Below, piece after piece: positions 35,692 to 44,789 of a stretch of DNA of 64,000 nucleotides. How positions within the stretch are numbered: the stretch's first letter is position 1; every line of letters begins with the position of its first letter. The translations under genes were made by a program, and so were the position numbers. The notes under the pieces were generated by a model, which was not told the origin of the DNA, searched no databases, and worked only from the letters and a program-made list of their open reading frames with translations. Source of the stretch: Clostridium sp. SY8519 (GTDB lineage: Bacteria > Bacillota > Clostridia > Lachnospirales > Lachnospiraceae); NCBI RefSeq assembly GCF_000270305.1, contig NC_015737.1:2046501-2110500 (forward strand). The letters run 5' to 3'.

Positions 35692-37188
35692 ATGGCAAAC
35701 CAATGGAAATATATGGCACAGAGCGCGGAGCGCAGGACGGTGAGCATTTTGGTGCGGCAGCTGCTGAAGCGTTTGAATAAAACAGAGGATACAGCCAGCC
35801 GTTCTGAACAGTATGTAAAAATCCTGAATCTGGCGGAACGCTATGTAGGAAATGAAAAGAACAAAGAATCCTTCGACCGGGTCCGGGAGATTGCCCGGGA
35901 TCCGGAAAACCGCTGGGTGCGCTTCATCAACCGTATTATTGATGAAACGGATGAAAATTACGCCCATAAGATGATTATGACCCTGGGGTACAACGCCTTC
36001 CTTCAGGGAACCAGGATGATCCGCAGAAACCGTGAGATCTACCACTGCAATATTCCGTGGCTGATTCTCTTTGATCCGACCGACGCCTGCAATATGCACT
36101 GTCAGGGCTGCTGGTCCGGCACTTACGGACGCAAGAACAACCTGTCCTATGAAGATATGGACAGAATCATTACCCAGGGGAAGGAGCTGGGGGTCTATCT
36201 GTATATGCTTACCGGCGGGGAGCCGCTGGTCAGAAAGAAAGATATTCTTCGTCTGGCAGAGAAGCACAACGACGTGGAATTCGGCATTTTTGACAATTCC
36301 ACACTGATTGATGATGCATTCTGCCGGGAACTGCTGCGTCTGGGCAATATTACCATGATTCTCTCGATTGAGGGAACACCGGAGACCAATGACGCGCGCC
36401 GGGGTGAGGGACATTACGCCCAGGCGATGAAAGCTATGGATCTGCTGAAGTCTTACGGCATTGTATTCGGCACCTCCATCTGCTATACCAGAAATAATAT
36501 CGAAGCGGTGACCGATGACAGCTTTCTGCAGATGATTTCGGAAAAGGGCGCCAGATTCGGGTTCTATTTCCACTATATGCCGGTGGGAAACAATGCTGTG
36601 CCGGAACTGATGCCGACGGCGGAACAGAGGGCGGCAATCATTGACAAGCTGCGCTGGGTGCGCACGGGAGACTGTCCCATTGAATTTTTCCCGATGGATT
36701 TCCAAAACGACGGGGAATTTGTAGGCGGATGCATTGCCGGCGGAAGAAACTACTTCCATATCAATGCCAGCGGCGACGCGGAGCCCTGTGTGTTTATCCA
36801 TTATTCGGATTCCAATATTCATGACAAGAGCATTCTTGAGATTCTGCAGTCCCCGCTGTTTCGGAAGTATCATGAAGGACAGCCGTTTAACCGCAATCAT
36901 CTGCGTCCCTGCCCGATGCTGGAGAATCCGCAGCTGCTGCGGGAGATTGTGGCAGAAACCGGCGCCCACAGCACCAATGCGGAATCGGAAGAGTCCGCGG
37001 AGCATCTCTGCGCAAAATGCGATGCATATGCCGCGGAATGGAAGCCGGTGGCGGAACGGATCTGGGCAGAAGAAACCCATAAGCCCAAGGGATACGAGAA
37101 TTATACGGAAGAAAAAAGAAATCATCCGGAACTGGCGGCCTTTGAACATGCGTCGGATCCGGCAGCCAATGATCTAAAGAATTCTTAA
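35692..37188 (+). CDS. Radical SAM protein with C-terminal cysteine-rich (SPASM-like) region
   Basis: 498 residues from ATG 35692 (GAGGTG upstream). A ~110-residue helical N-terminal region precedes the radical SAM barrel: PTDACNMHCQGCWSG has the CxxxCxxC [4Fe-4S]-SAM motif near residue 130, then YMLTGGEPLVRKKD and ILSIEGT. Cysteines after residue 345 (GGCIAGGRNY, EPCVF, RPCPMLE, HLCAKCDAY) look like an auxiliary cluster site. The exact reaction is unknown. The family includes enzymes acting on lipids, peptides and cofactors. Regulated, by position, by the divergent TetR protein. Confidence 0.85.
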   Translation: MANQWKYMAQSAERRTVSILVRQLLKRLNKTEDTASRSEQYVKILNLAERYVGNEKNKESFDRVREIARDPENRWVRFINRIIDETDENYAHKMIMTLGYNAFLQGTRMIRRNREIYHCNIPWLILFDPTDACNMHCQGCWSGTYGRKNNLSYEDMDRIITQGKELGVYLYMLTGGEPLVRKKDILRLAEKHNDVEFGIFDNSTLIDDAFCRELLRLGNITMILSIEGTPETNDARRGEGHYAQAMKAMDLLKSYGIVFGTSICYTRNNIEAVTDDSFLQMISEKGARFGFYFHYMPVGNNAVPELMPTAEQRAAIIDKLRWVRTGDCPIEFFPMDFQNDGEFVGGCIAGGRNYFHINASGDAEPCVFIHYSDSNIHDKSILEILQSPLFRKYHEGQPFNRNHLRPCPMLENPQLLREIVAETGAHSTNAESEESAEHLCAKCDAYAAEWKPVAERIWAEETHKPKGYENYTEEKRNHPELAAFEHASDPAANDLKNS

Positions 37189-37314
37189 AGTTAGCCGGAA
37201 ATTGCCTTTGCCTGCGTTTTTTGTGGTATGATCTGACTCATGGCGTTTTCTGTATACAGAACAGACAGCAGAACGGAAGGGTTTTGCGGAAACAGTAAGA
37301 ATGGAGCAGAAGTT

Positions 37315-37968
37315 ATGAGTCAGAAGAAACGTGCATATCAGTTGTTTTTGCTTTTCGCGGTGCTGGCAGTGGTGATTACCGCGCTGGTCTGCCTGGTGGA
37401 TGTGCGGCCGGTGGGACCGCTGGGGACAAAGGTGGGCCTGTCACACCTCAACAAGGCGGTACATCAGGCCATCGGATTTCATACCGGGCTTTATAAACTC
37501 ACCGAGGTGCTGGGAATTCTCGCGATTCTGACGGCCCTGTCCTTTGTCGTGATCGGTATCCTGGAGTGGATGGCCCGCAAAAGCTTTCATCGAATCGATC
37601 CGGCCATCCGCAGAATCTGTGTGATATATATTCTGGTTGTGATTTTATACGGACTCTTTGAGGTGGTTGTGGTTAACTACCGTCCGGTTATCATGCCCGG
37701 CAGTGTGCAGCCGGAGGCCTCTTTCCCGTCCTCCCATTCCATGCTGGCGACAGCTGTCATGGGAACTGCGGTGATCGGCTGGCAGAAGATACTGAAAAAA
37801 AGCAGGATGCGTCTGATTCTGCAGACAGCGGCGCTGGTGATTCTGGCGCTGACAGTGGTCGGCCGGCTGATTTCCGGCGTGCACTGGTTCAGTGATATTG
37901 TGGCGGGACTGCTGTATGGACTGACACTTGTGAGCCTGTACCGTGCCTGGATGACAGAAGAAGAGTAA
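37315..37968 (+). CDS. PAP2-family membrane phosphatase
   Basis: 217 residues from ATG 37315 (GGAGCAGAAGTT upstream). There are about five to six membrane helices. The phosphatase signatures are KxxxxxRP-like VVVNYRPVIMPG, PSSHSML near residue 140 and SGVHWFSDIVAG near 190, the last His being the nucleophile. Members dephosphorylate undecaprenyl diphosphate, phosphatidic acid or related lipids at the membrane outer face. A strong terminator follows directly. Confidence 0.88.
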   Translation: MSQKKRAYQLFLLFAVLAVVITALVCLVDVRPVGPLGTKVGLSHLNKAVHQAIGFHTGLYKLTEVLGILAILTALSFVVIGILEWMARKSFHRIDPAIRRICVIYILVVILYGLFEVVVVNYRPVIMPGSVQPEASFPSSHSMLATAVMGTAVIGWQKILKKSRMRLILQTAALVILALTVVGRLISGVHWFSDIVAGLLYGLTLVSLYRAWMTEEE

Positions 37969-37983
37969 TCGAAAAAATAACAG

Positions 37984-38045
37984 AAAAACTCCCCCTGGCT
38001 TTGGAAAGGGAAGCGGTTGCGTTCCTTCCGGCAGGGGGAGTTTTT
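37984..38045 (+). terminator. Intrinsic terminator after the PAP2 gene
   Basis: AAAAACTCCCCCTG (37984-37997) pairs with CAGGGGGAGTTTTT around an internally paired GGAA...TTCC arm. Confidence 0.88.
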
Positions 38046-38091
38046 CTGTGTAAATCCTTTCGGTAAGCGGAAGCAGACCGTTCGGTTCCAA

Positions 38092-38133
38092 TAAAAAAGA
38101 GGCTGCCGTACGAATCCCTTCGTACAGCAGCCC
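38092..38133 (-). terminator. Terminator of the tRNA-Glu transcript
   Basis: On the minus strand GGCTGCTGTACGAA pairs with TTCGTACGGCAGCC (one G-U) around GGGA, followed by TCTTTTTTATT. Confidence 0.88.
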
Positions 38134-38142
38134 CATGAAGAG

Positions 38143-38214
38143 TAGTTCATAGGGGAATCGAACCCCTGTTTCCGCCGTGAGAGGGCGGCGTCTTAACCGC
38201 TTGACCAATGAACC
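38143..38214 (-). tRNA. tRNA-Glu (anticodon CTC)
   Basis: 72 bases. Acceptor GGTTCAT/ATGAACT (G1-U72 wobble), D-arm TGGTCAAGCGGTTAAGAC, anticodon stem CCGCC/GGCGG with loop CTCTCAC (anticodon CTC at 38179-38181), and T-arm AGGGG-TTCGATT-CCCCT. The discriminator base is A, and the CCA end is not encoded (CTC follows). Confidence 0.95.
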
Positions 38215-38436
38215 ACGTGAAATAGATATTACCATGTGCGGGCAAAGAATGCAAGTGGTTTTACAAAAAATATTGGGAAACAGCAGAAAAAATGTATGCG
38301 GCGGAAAAAATGCATTACATCACATAGGAAAAAGGTGTACAATAACAGACAGCCGCAGGACGCAGAGAAAGACCCTGCGGCGAGAAGGAACAGAGACAGC
38401 GTTCTTTATTCAGAAAACGCGAAAGGAGCATGTGAT

Positions 38437-38952
38437 ATGAACATATTAATGTTAACCGGCAGTCCCCGCAAAACCGGCAATTCGGCAGCCATGGCGAAAG
38501 CATTTCAGACAGGCGCGGAGCGCGCGGGACACAAGGTAACTGTCTGTCCGGTAGGCACGATGAATATCCACGGATGTCTTGCCTGCGAATACTGTCATAC
38601 CAAAGGCGAGGGCACCTGTATCCAGAAAGATGATATGCAGGAGATTTATCCGCTGCTGGAAACCGCGGATCTTATCGTCTTTGTATCTGCTGTACACTAT
38701 TTTGGCTTTACCGGTCAGCTGCAGTCGGCAATTTCCAGATTTTACGCGCCCCACAAACCGGCAGCAAAGAAATATGCCATGCTGTTAAGCTCCGGCTCTC
38801 CGGATGTCTATGGAGGCCTGGAGCAGCAGTATCATAATATGCTGGCGTTTTTCGGCGCTGAGGATCTCGGAATCCGGGAACTGCATGGCGAGGAAAATAA
38901 GACAGAAGCAGCCCTGGCAGAGATTGAAGCCTTCGGCGCTTCTGTCAAATAA
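38437..38952 (+). CDS. Iron-sulfur flavoprotein-like NAD(P)H-dependent FMN reductase
   Basis: 171 residues from ATG 38437 with GAAAGGAG 8 bases upstream; longer upstream frames lack a ribosome binding site. MLTGSPRKTGNSAAMA is the FMN phosphate loop. A compact CX2CX2CX7C cluster (CLACEYCHTKGEGTC) follows IHG, as in Isf proteins that carry a [4Fe-4S] cluster and pass electrons to O2, H2O2 or metabolic partners. AVHYFGFTGQLQSAISRFYA is the usual flavin-edge segment. It stands alone. Confidence 0.85.
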   Translation: MNILMLTGSPRKTGNSAAMAKAFQTGAERAGHKVTVCPVGTMNIHGCLACEYCHTKGEGTCIQKDDMQEIYPLLETADLIVFVSAVHYFGFTGQLQSAISRFYAPHKPAAKKYAMLLSSGSPDVYGGLEQQYHNMLAFFGAEDLGIRELHGEENKTEAALAEIEAFGASVK

Positions 38953-39031
38953 GCAGCGAAGGAAAATCCCCGCTGTGAGAAAGCAGTGCAAACGGTTTAC
39001 ACAGCTGTGCGTTCAAATGAAAATAGCGGGA

Positions 39032-39104
39032 ATCGCTGAACAGACGATGGCCGGTGTCCTCTCCTTTTTGGGAGAAGGCACCGGCCATCCCTGTGTTCAG
39101 CGAT
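39032..39104. repeat. Long two-tier hairpin in a convergent intergenic region
   Basis: Outer arms ATCGCTGAACA/TGTTCAGCGAT (11 bp) and inner arms GATGGCCGGTG/CACCGGCCATC (11 bp), with CTCTCC/GGGAGA-type pairing at the tip. There is no T-tract on either strand. It may be a bidirectional transcript end or a small mobile REP-like repeat. Confidence 0.65.
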
Positions 39105-39134
39105 ATGCTCGGAGACAGGGGAGAAAAATCGTTT

Positions 39135-41276
39135 TTACACCCGGCGTCTCCGGTTAAACCAGATCACAATGCCGACGAGTAAGAGCGCAATCGGAAGCGC
39201 CAGTACCAGGATCACCAGGGAAGCATTGGATAAGGCGTTATTTACCGTGAGATTGGATACCGTATAGTTCCTGGCTTTGATGGATACGGAAGCGGAATCA
39301 GTATCTGCATAGGTGGCGGTGATGTCAGAGAGAAGTTCGGTGTTGTTGCCGGCTACAGTCTGATCAATGCTGTCATCCAGCATCAGGGAAGAGGCAAGCA
39401 CGGTCAGTTCGCCGCCGGTGGAAGAGCTGGATACCGATGCGCCGATGTCATAGGTGCCGGTACGGTCGCCCTTTTCTTTCGCCAGATCTTCCTCTGACTT
39501 AGGGGTGCTCAGATCCTTTTTCTGATAGGCTTTTCTGCTGGTCTGCAGAATGCTTTGATAAGTCAGCTTGCTGCCTTTTTTCACAGCGCTTGTAATACCC
39601 TGGGCATAGGGTGTGAACAGATAGCCGTCAATAGAGGATCCCAGACTGTCGCTGACTAAGTTCGGCAGCAGATAACAGGAATACTGATAATATCTGCTGG
39701 AGGATCCTTCGATAATCATGCCGTTCCAGATTTTCATGCCGTAAGAGGACAGAATGGAATCAAAATTGCTCATGTCTGACGCCTGCTGATAGCTGGTGGT
39801 GATCAGAACCTTTCCGCCGGCGTTCAGATAGGCTTTCACTTTGGCCGCGTCTTCTTTGGAAAAATCTTTCGTCGGTCCGTTGATGATTACAGCAGAAGCG
39901 GAAGCGGGGATTTTCTTCACTTTCAGAAGGGTCAGGCTCTTGACGGTATAATTCTGTTTGCTCAGCACAGCGGAAGCATTCGTACCCAGCGAAGTTTCAC
40001 CGTGGCCGCTGATGGTATAGATCACAGCGGAACGATCGGAAATCACATAGTTGATGGCGCTGGTGATCTGACCTTCCCCGTCATAGGCGGAAATGCCGGA
40101 GCTGCCGGAAGAGCTGTAGCTGGAATAACTGGAGTAATCGTATTCGTACAGATTGCTGTAATCAATGACCTGGGATTTTTTCCCGCTGACTACGATCAGA
40201 CTGCCGGCTGTCGGCTGGGAATCGGTATAGGTTTTGTAGAAGTTCGGGCTGGCAGTGGTATCCACGTATTTTACCTTGATATGACGGGAGGAGCCCTGGT
40301 AATTTTTCAGCGTTTTGCGGATGACTTCATCTTCACTGGATTTTTTGTTCAGCACATAGATGGTGACATCCTGATCCAGGGATTTCAGGATTTTTCTGGT
40401 ATCGGAGGAAATGGTATACAGTTTGTTGTAGGTTACGTCGATACTTTTCATCCCGGCTGGCAGCTGGGAAGCGCCGGCGTTTATGCCGATGACAATTGCA
40501 ATGCCCAGTGCCACAAAAGCAGAGCTGAAGGCGCCGGCCTTGATGCGGCGGCCCTTTTTCCCCGGTTTCTGCCAGCGGTGCCTCAGGTTCATCTGGAACG
40601 TCAGGAAAAGGAAAAGACCGGATACCGTCAGATAGTAAAGGATGCCGGTAATGCTTATGGTGCCGGACATGAAATCGCTTAAATAGGTGGTGATGGATAC
40701 CGCTCCGGTAATGGTCTCCAGAACGGCGCTGCTGCTGGAAAACAGACTGGAAATATTGGACATCATGTAGCTGGCAAACAGCAGGGCAAAGGAGCCGATG
40801 GCCGCAATGACCAGATTTTCGGTCAGGGAAGAGATAAAAAGACCGATGGAAAGAGCCAGTACCCCATAGAGCCAGATGCCCAGAATGGCAGTGTAAGATT
40901 CACCCATTGGCACAGTTCCGAGTGCGGACAGGAAGATCGGACAGAGACAGATGGCGCCGCATCCGATACTGAAGATGAATACCATGGCCAGATATTTTCC
41001 CAGGATAATCTTCTGGATAGGAACCGGCGAGGTGAAAAGCAGCTGATCGGTTTTTAATTTGCGGTCTTCTGCCATGCTGCGCATCGTCAGCACCGGGACG
41101 ATAATGAGCAGGATGAATTCCAGGCTCTGAATGGAATAGGACAGATAAGCGTATCCGTAGCTTAAATTATAGGCATAAAAATAAAGGTTAAATACAAAGA
41201 AAAAAACAGCCAGAAAAACCCAGCCCAGAACTGACTGGAAATAAGACCGTACCTCGCGTTTCCATACTGCGCCCAT
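39135..41276 (-). CDS. Fused GldF-GldG type ABC transporter membrane protein
   Basis: 713 residues. Residues 1-~240 form an ABC-2 permease domain with six helices (VFLAVFFFVFNLYFYAYNLSYGYAYL to YYLTVSGLFLFLTF). Residues ~250-680 are an extracytoplasmic GldG-like region (IDVTYNKLYTISSDTRKILKSLDQDVTIYVLN...; VYTISGHGE; GKVLITTSYQQ). A final helix near the end anchors it with a NRRRRV tail. Such units occur as separate GldF and GldG in Bacteroidota gliding motility, and as fusions in clostridia, where the exported substrate is unknown. It overlaps the ATPase gene by one base. Confidence 0.85.
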   Translation of the reverse strand: MGAVWKREVRSYFQSVLGWVFLAVFFFVFNLYFYAYNLSYGYAYLSYSIQSLEFILLIIVPVLTMRSMAEDRKLKTDQLLFTSPVPIQKIILGKYLAMVFIFSIGCGAICLCPIFLSALGTVPMGESYTAILGIWLYGVLALSIGLFISSLTENLVIAAIGSFALLFASYMMSNISSLFSSSSAVLETITGAVSITTYLSDFMSGTISITGILYYLTVSGLFLFLTFQMNLRHRWQKPGKKGRRIKAGAFSSAFVALGIAIVIGINAGASQLPAGMKSIDVTYNKLYTISSDTRKILKSLDQDVTIYVLNKKSSEDEVIRKTLKNYQGSSRHIKVKYVDTTASPNFYKTYTDSQPTAGSLIVVSGKKSQVIDYSNLYEYDYSSYSSYSSSGSSGISAYDGEGQITSAINYVISDRSAVIYTISGHGETSLGTNASAVLSKQNYTVKSLTLLKVKKIPASASAVIINGPTKDFSKEDAAKVKAYLNAGGKVLITTSYQQASDMSNFDSILSSYGMKIWNGMIIEGSSSRYYQYSCYLLPNLVSDSLGSSIDGYLFTPYAQGITSAVKKGSKLTYQSILQTSRKAYQKKDLSTPKSEEDLAKEKGDRTGTYDIGASVSSSSTGGELTVLASSLMLDDSIDQTVAGNNTELLSDITATYADTDSASVSIKARNYTVSNLTVNNALSNASLVILVLALPIALLLVGIVIWFNRRRRV

Positions 41277-42421
41277 TAGTTTTCCTCCTTTTTGGCTTTG
41301 GCATGATGATCGGCAGCGTCAGTGCCCGGATCGGGTTTGGACCGGCTGGCGGAAGCTTCCGTGTCTGTTTTGGAGGCAGCGGTTTTAGCGCTGCGGCGGG
41401 CTGAGGCACGGGCGCGCCTTGCCTGCCTCCGGTCTGCCCGGGTAGGGCGGCCGAAAATCAGGGAATCCGCGGACTGGGACAGCTCCTGATCCTCCTGCTG
41501 TGTCAGGCGGATAAATACATCCTCCAGGGAATTGGTGTCTTCCTGCATGCCGAGTACAAGCAGATCATGGTTCACGCAGAACAGGGAAACCTCTTTGCGC
41601 AGGTCGGTATCCGGTTCGGCCAGGATGCGGATCAGATACTGGCCGTTATTCGGATCCTGGGAAATGGTACAGGATTCCATATGGGGCAGATCATTCAGGG
41701 CACGGACATTCTCTTCCGATCCCTGAACGGTGACAGAGAGTTCCTGCCGGCCGCGCAGACTGCGTTCCAGATGTTCCGGCGTATCTTCTGCCACCAGCCT
41801 GCCGTGGGAAATGATGAATACTTCGTCGCAGATTTCGCTGATTTCGGACAGAATATGGGAACTGATAATAATGGTATGCCGGTTTTTCAGAGAACGGATC
41901 AGGGCACGGATTTCTCGGATCTGCTGCGGATCCAGGCCTACGGTGGGCTCATCCAGAATCAGCACGTCCGGATATCCTAAAATGGCCTGGGCCAGGCCGA
42001 CCCGCTGCCGGTATCCTTTGGACAGATTGCGGATCAGAGAATTCTGCACCTCGAAAAGGCCGGTGCGCACCATGATTTCTTTCACGGCTTCGCTGCGGAA
42101 ATTCTTCTTAATTCCCTTCAGTTCGGCGGAGAAGGACAGATATTCTCTGACGCGCATTTCAATATAAAGAGGAGGGAGTTCGGGAAGATAGCCAATCTGC
42201 TGTTTGACTTTCGAGGGATTTTTCCGGATGCTGCAGCCGTTGACGATCACGTCTCCGCTGTCAGCACCCAGATATCCAGTGATGATATTCATAGTGGTGG
42301 ATTTGCCGGCGCCGTTGGGACCGAGAAATCCGTAGATTTTTCCGGACGCAAGTGTCATCGTCAGATCATGGATGGCAGTCCTGCGTCCGTATTTTTTCTC
42401 AAGATGCTGTAGTTCAATCAA
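41276..42421 (-). CDS. ABC transporter ATPase (GldA/CcmA type) with basic C-terminal tail
   Basis: 381 residues. Walker A is GPNGAGKST, the Q-loop region is IGYLPELPPLY, the signature is LSKGYRQRVGLAQAILG, and Walker B is VLILDEPTVGLDP. The catalytic core ends near residue 310 after VFIRLTQQE. The remaining ~65 residues are Arg/Ala/Lys-rich, low complexity and unlike other family members. It pairs with the GldFG-like membrane protein through a one-base overlap (TAATG), so the two form an exporter or membrane-complex unit. Confidence 0.9.
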   Translation of the reverse strand: MIELQHLEKKYGRRTAIHDLTMTLASGKIYGFLGPNGAGKSTTMNIITGYLGADSGDVIVNGCSIRKNPSKVKQQIGYLPELPPLYIEMRVREYLSFSAELKGIKKNFRSEAVKEIMVRTGLFEVQNSLIRNLSKGYRQRVGLAQAILGYPDVLILDEPTVGLDPQQIREIRALIRSLKNRHTIIISSHILSEISEICDEVFIISHGRLVAEDTPEHLERSLRGRQELSVTVQGSEENVRALNDLPHMESCTISQDPNNGQYLIRILAEPDTDLRKEVSLFCVNHDLLVLGMQEDTNSLEDVFIRLTQQEDQELSQSADSLIFGRPTRADRRQARRARASARRSAKTAASKTDTEASASRSKPDPGTDAADHHAKAKKEEN

Positions 42422-42516
42422 AACTGATCCTCCTTTTTGTGTGTTTTCGGAGTCCAGTATAAGAAAGAATTGTGTTGGAAAAGGGGTAAAAAAGTGATTT
42501 TTCTGTGATTTTCCTG

Positions 42517-43872
42517 TTAATTTGCCCCGTTTTGTCCGGCTGCCTGGTCAGCTGCCTTGCGTGCCTTCCATTCTGCCAGATGGTCTTCCCGCCATTTCGC
42601 GTCTGCTTCCGCCTGGGCTCTGCGGGCGGCCTCGATCTCTTCTTCCGTCCGGGGCGGCAGTCCACGCATGTAGCGGTCCATGTCCACCGCAATCATCTTG
42701 GAGTAGTAAGCGGCATGGACGACGGTGTTGGCGCCGGTCACGACATCACCGGAGGCAAATACACCGGGCATGGTGGTTTCACCCAGATGGTTGACCTTCA
42801 GGTTTCCGTCCCGGTTCAGCTTCAGCTTGTGGTCCCGGTTTACCAGCCGGTCCTGGGGCTCCTGGGAAGCGGAGATGATGATCGTGTCCGTCGGGATGAG
42901 ACGGGCGGTATTTTCCAGCAGATGCACCTGTCCGTCCGCGGTGATTTCCGTATCACAGATGACAGGACCCTGATCCTCAATGCGCAGGGGCGCTTTCTGA
43001 TATTCGAATTTTACGCCGTCTAACAGCGCGTAATCCAGCTCGGACTGGGAGGCCCGCACCTTGTCCCGGCGGACATAGACGGTAACATTGCGGGAACCGT
43101 GGCGGATCGCGGTACGCGCCACATCCATGGCGGCATTTCCGGCGCCGATCACAGCCACATTGTCCCCCAGATCGTAGGAGTCCGGATTGTTCAGGTAGTT
43201 GATGGCGTACTGCACATTGCCGAAGGATTCTCCTGGGATGCGCAGACGGCGGGGACGCCAGGCGCCTGTGCCGACAAAGACAGATTTGTATCCGTCATCC
43301 AGAAGGTCCTGGATGCTTAAATAGGTGCCCATGGCAAAGTTCGGGCGGAAATAGATGCCCAGCTCCTTTAACTTTTCATAATAGCGGTCCAGGATGGAAT
43401 TGGGCAGGCGGAATTCCGGAATGCCGTAGCGCAGGATGCCGCCCAGCTTATCTTTTTCATCAAAAATAGTAATGGTATAGCCCAGAAGCGCAAGGTAGAT
43501 GGCAATGGTGATGCCTGCGGGCCCCGCGCCGATGACAGCCACTTTCATTCCGTTGTCCGGCGCCCTGTCCTGGAGCAGGCGCTCAAAACAGGTGTCGGAA
43601 ATATAGTGCTCGATGGCGGAAATGTGCACGGCATCGCCTTTAATGCCGCGGACACAGTGCCCTTCGCATTGTTTTTCATGGTCGCAGACCAGAGAACATA
43701 CCAAAGACAGGGGATTGTTGGCAATCAGCATCTGTGCCGCATCCATCATCCGGTTATCCAGCAGCAGCTGGATCATTTTCGGAATATTCGTGTTGATCGG
43801 GCAGCCTTTTCTGCACAGCGGATTTTTACAGTTTAAGCATCTTTTGGCTTCGGAAATAATTAATTCAGCCAT
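42517..43872 (-). CDS. GltD-like NAD(P)-dependent FAD/Fe-S oxidoreductase
   Basis: 451 residues. The N-terminal cluster region has CLNCKNPLCRKGCPINTNIP and a second Cys set (CSLVCDHEKQCEGHC). It is followed by a FAD fold (GAGPAGITIAIYLALLGY), a YGIPEFRLP loop, and an NADPH fold (VIGAGNAAMDVARTA). The layout matches the glutamate synthase small subunit and NfnB/SudA-type electron distributors. No large glutamate synthase subunit is adjacent, so it may serve another redox partner. The last ~40 residues are Ala/Glu-rich. GAAGGAGGATTTGTC precedes the ATG. Confidence 0.9.
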   Translation of the reverse strand: MAELIISEAKRCLNCKNPLCRKGCPINTNIPKMIQLLLDNRMMDAAQMLIANNPLSLVCSLVCDHEKQCEGHCVRGIKGDAVHISAIEHYISDTCFERLLQDRAPDNGMKVAVIGAGPAGITIAIYLALLGYTITIFDEKDKLGGILRYGIPEFRLPNSILDRYYEKLKELGIYFRPNFAMGTYLSIQDLLDDGYKSVFVGTGAWRPRRLRIPGESFGNVQYAINYLNNPDSYDLGDNVAVIGAGNAAMDVARTAIRHGSRNVTVYVRRDKVRASQSELDYALLDGVKFEYQKAPLRIEDQGPVICDTEITADGQVHLLENTARLIPTDTIIISASQEPQDRLVNRDHKLKLNRDGNLKVNHLGETTMPGVFASGDVVTGANTVVHAAYYSKMIAVDMDRYMRGLPPRTEEEIEAARRAQAEADAKWREDHLAEWKARKAADQAAGQNGAN

Positions 43873-43982
43873 GACAAATCCTCCTTCATTATTGTTTTAT
43901 CCGCGGCAGCAGCAGTACAGATCCCGCATGCCGGCCGCAGGTTTTTCTTTCGGTATCTAAAAGATACCACATAGATCTTACA

Positions 43983-44008
43983 TTGTATACATAAAAAGCG
44001 TTGTATAC
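43983..44008. promoter_or_regulatory. Two TTGTATAC boxes spaced 18 bases
   Basis: Identical octamers at 43983-43990 and 44001-44008 lie between the GltD-like gene and the divergent hydrolase gene. They may be a tandem regulator site. Nothing else is evident in 43873-44186. Confidence 0.35.
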
Positions 44009-44186
44009 ACACAACTTTCAGTTGCATAAAAATGTATTTTTGACAATACAAGGACAGAATTTAGAAGGAAAACGGATCCCTTGCGTCCGGATCCCCCTTC
44101 CGTTATGATTAAGAAAAAGGCCGGACAGATTACAGAGGATCAAAACTTTCCTGTGAGAAGCCGGATACATACAGGGAGGAAGGAAA

Positions 44187-44771
44187 ATGAAGCAGTTTCG
44201 AGCAGATTCCGCAGTGGTTGTCATAGATATGCAGAATGGATTCCTGGAGCGGGAATCCTCCCTGTGCATACAGGGAGCAAAGGAGACGGTGCCGGCTTGC
44301 AGCCGGGTGATTCGGCAGGCGCACAGAGAACAGGTGCCGGTGTTTTTTGTGAACCGAAGATACCGGGCGGACGGCAGTGATGTGGAACTGGTGCGAAAAG
44401 AACGGTGGGAACAGGGCGGACGCCCGTTGAGTGAACTGGCCTGCGGCCCCCTGTCCGCGGAAAATCCCCCGGAACTGGGAGGCGGTCCGCAGGATTATAT
44501 GCTGGTAAAGCCCCGGTTTTCCGCTTTTTTCCATACGGAGCTGGATCTTTTGCTGCGCAGAAAGCAGATCAGGACAGTTTATCTGCTGGGAACTACGACG
44601 CCGAACTGTATTCGCACGACGTGTTATGACGGGCTCTCACTGGATTATGAAGTGGTAATTGTCGCGGACTGCTGTTCCTCCAATACAGAGGAAATCCAGC
44701 AGGCAAACCTGAGAGACATGGAGAATATCGGCGCGGAGATTGTGCAGTCCGGAGATTTGTCCGAAGAATAA
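44187..44771 (+). CDS. Isochorismatase-family cysteine hydrolase
   Basis: 194 residues. The family triad is visible: Asp in VVVIDMQNGFL (near residue 13), Lys in DYMLVKPRFSAFF (near 110) and the Cys of GTTTPNCIRTTCYDG (near 141). Members hydrolyse amides such as nicotinamide or N-carbamoyl compounds, or isochorismate. The PNCI segment keeps the cis-peptide loop before the Cys. GGGAGGAAGGAAA precedes the ATG. No neighbour indicates the substrate. Confidence 0.88.
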   Translation: MKQFRADSAVVVIDMQNGFLERESSLCIQGAKETVPACSRVIRQAHREQVPVFFVNRRYRADGSDVELVRKERWEQGGRPLSELACGPLSAENPPELGGGPQDYMLVKPRFSAFFHTELDLLLRRKQIRTVYLLGTTTPNCIRTTCYDGLSLDYEVVIVADCCSSNTEEIQQANLRDMENIGAEIVQSGDLSEE

Positions 44772-44789
44772 AAAAGGCGCCGGCGTCAG

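Noticed and set aside
35620..37149. 509-codon minus-strand frame opposite the radical SAM gene
   Set aside because: Shadow of the radical SAM coding region; no family features.
42517..43872. Glutamate synthase small subunit (gltD) named outright
   Set aside because: The large subunit is absent and the same architecture serves several electron-transfer enzymes, so only the family is given.
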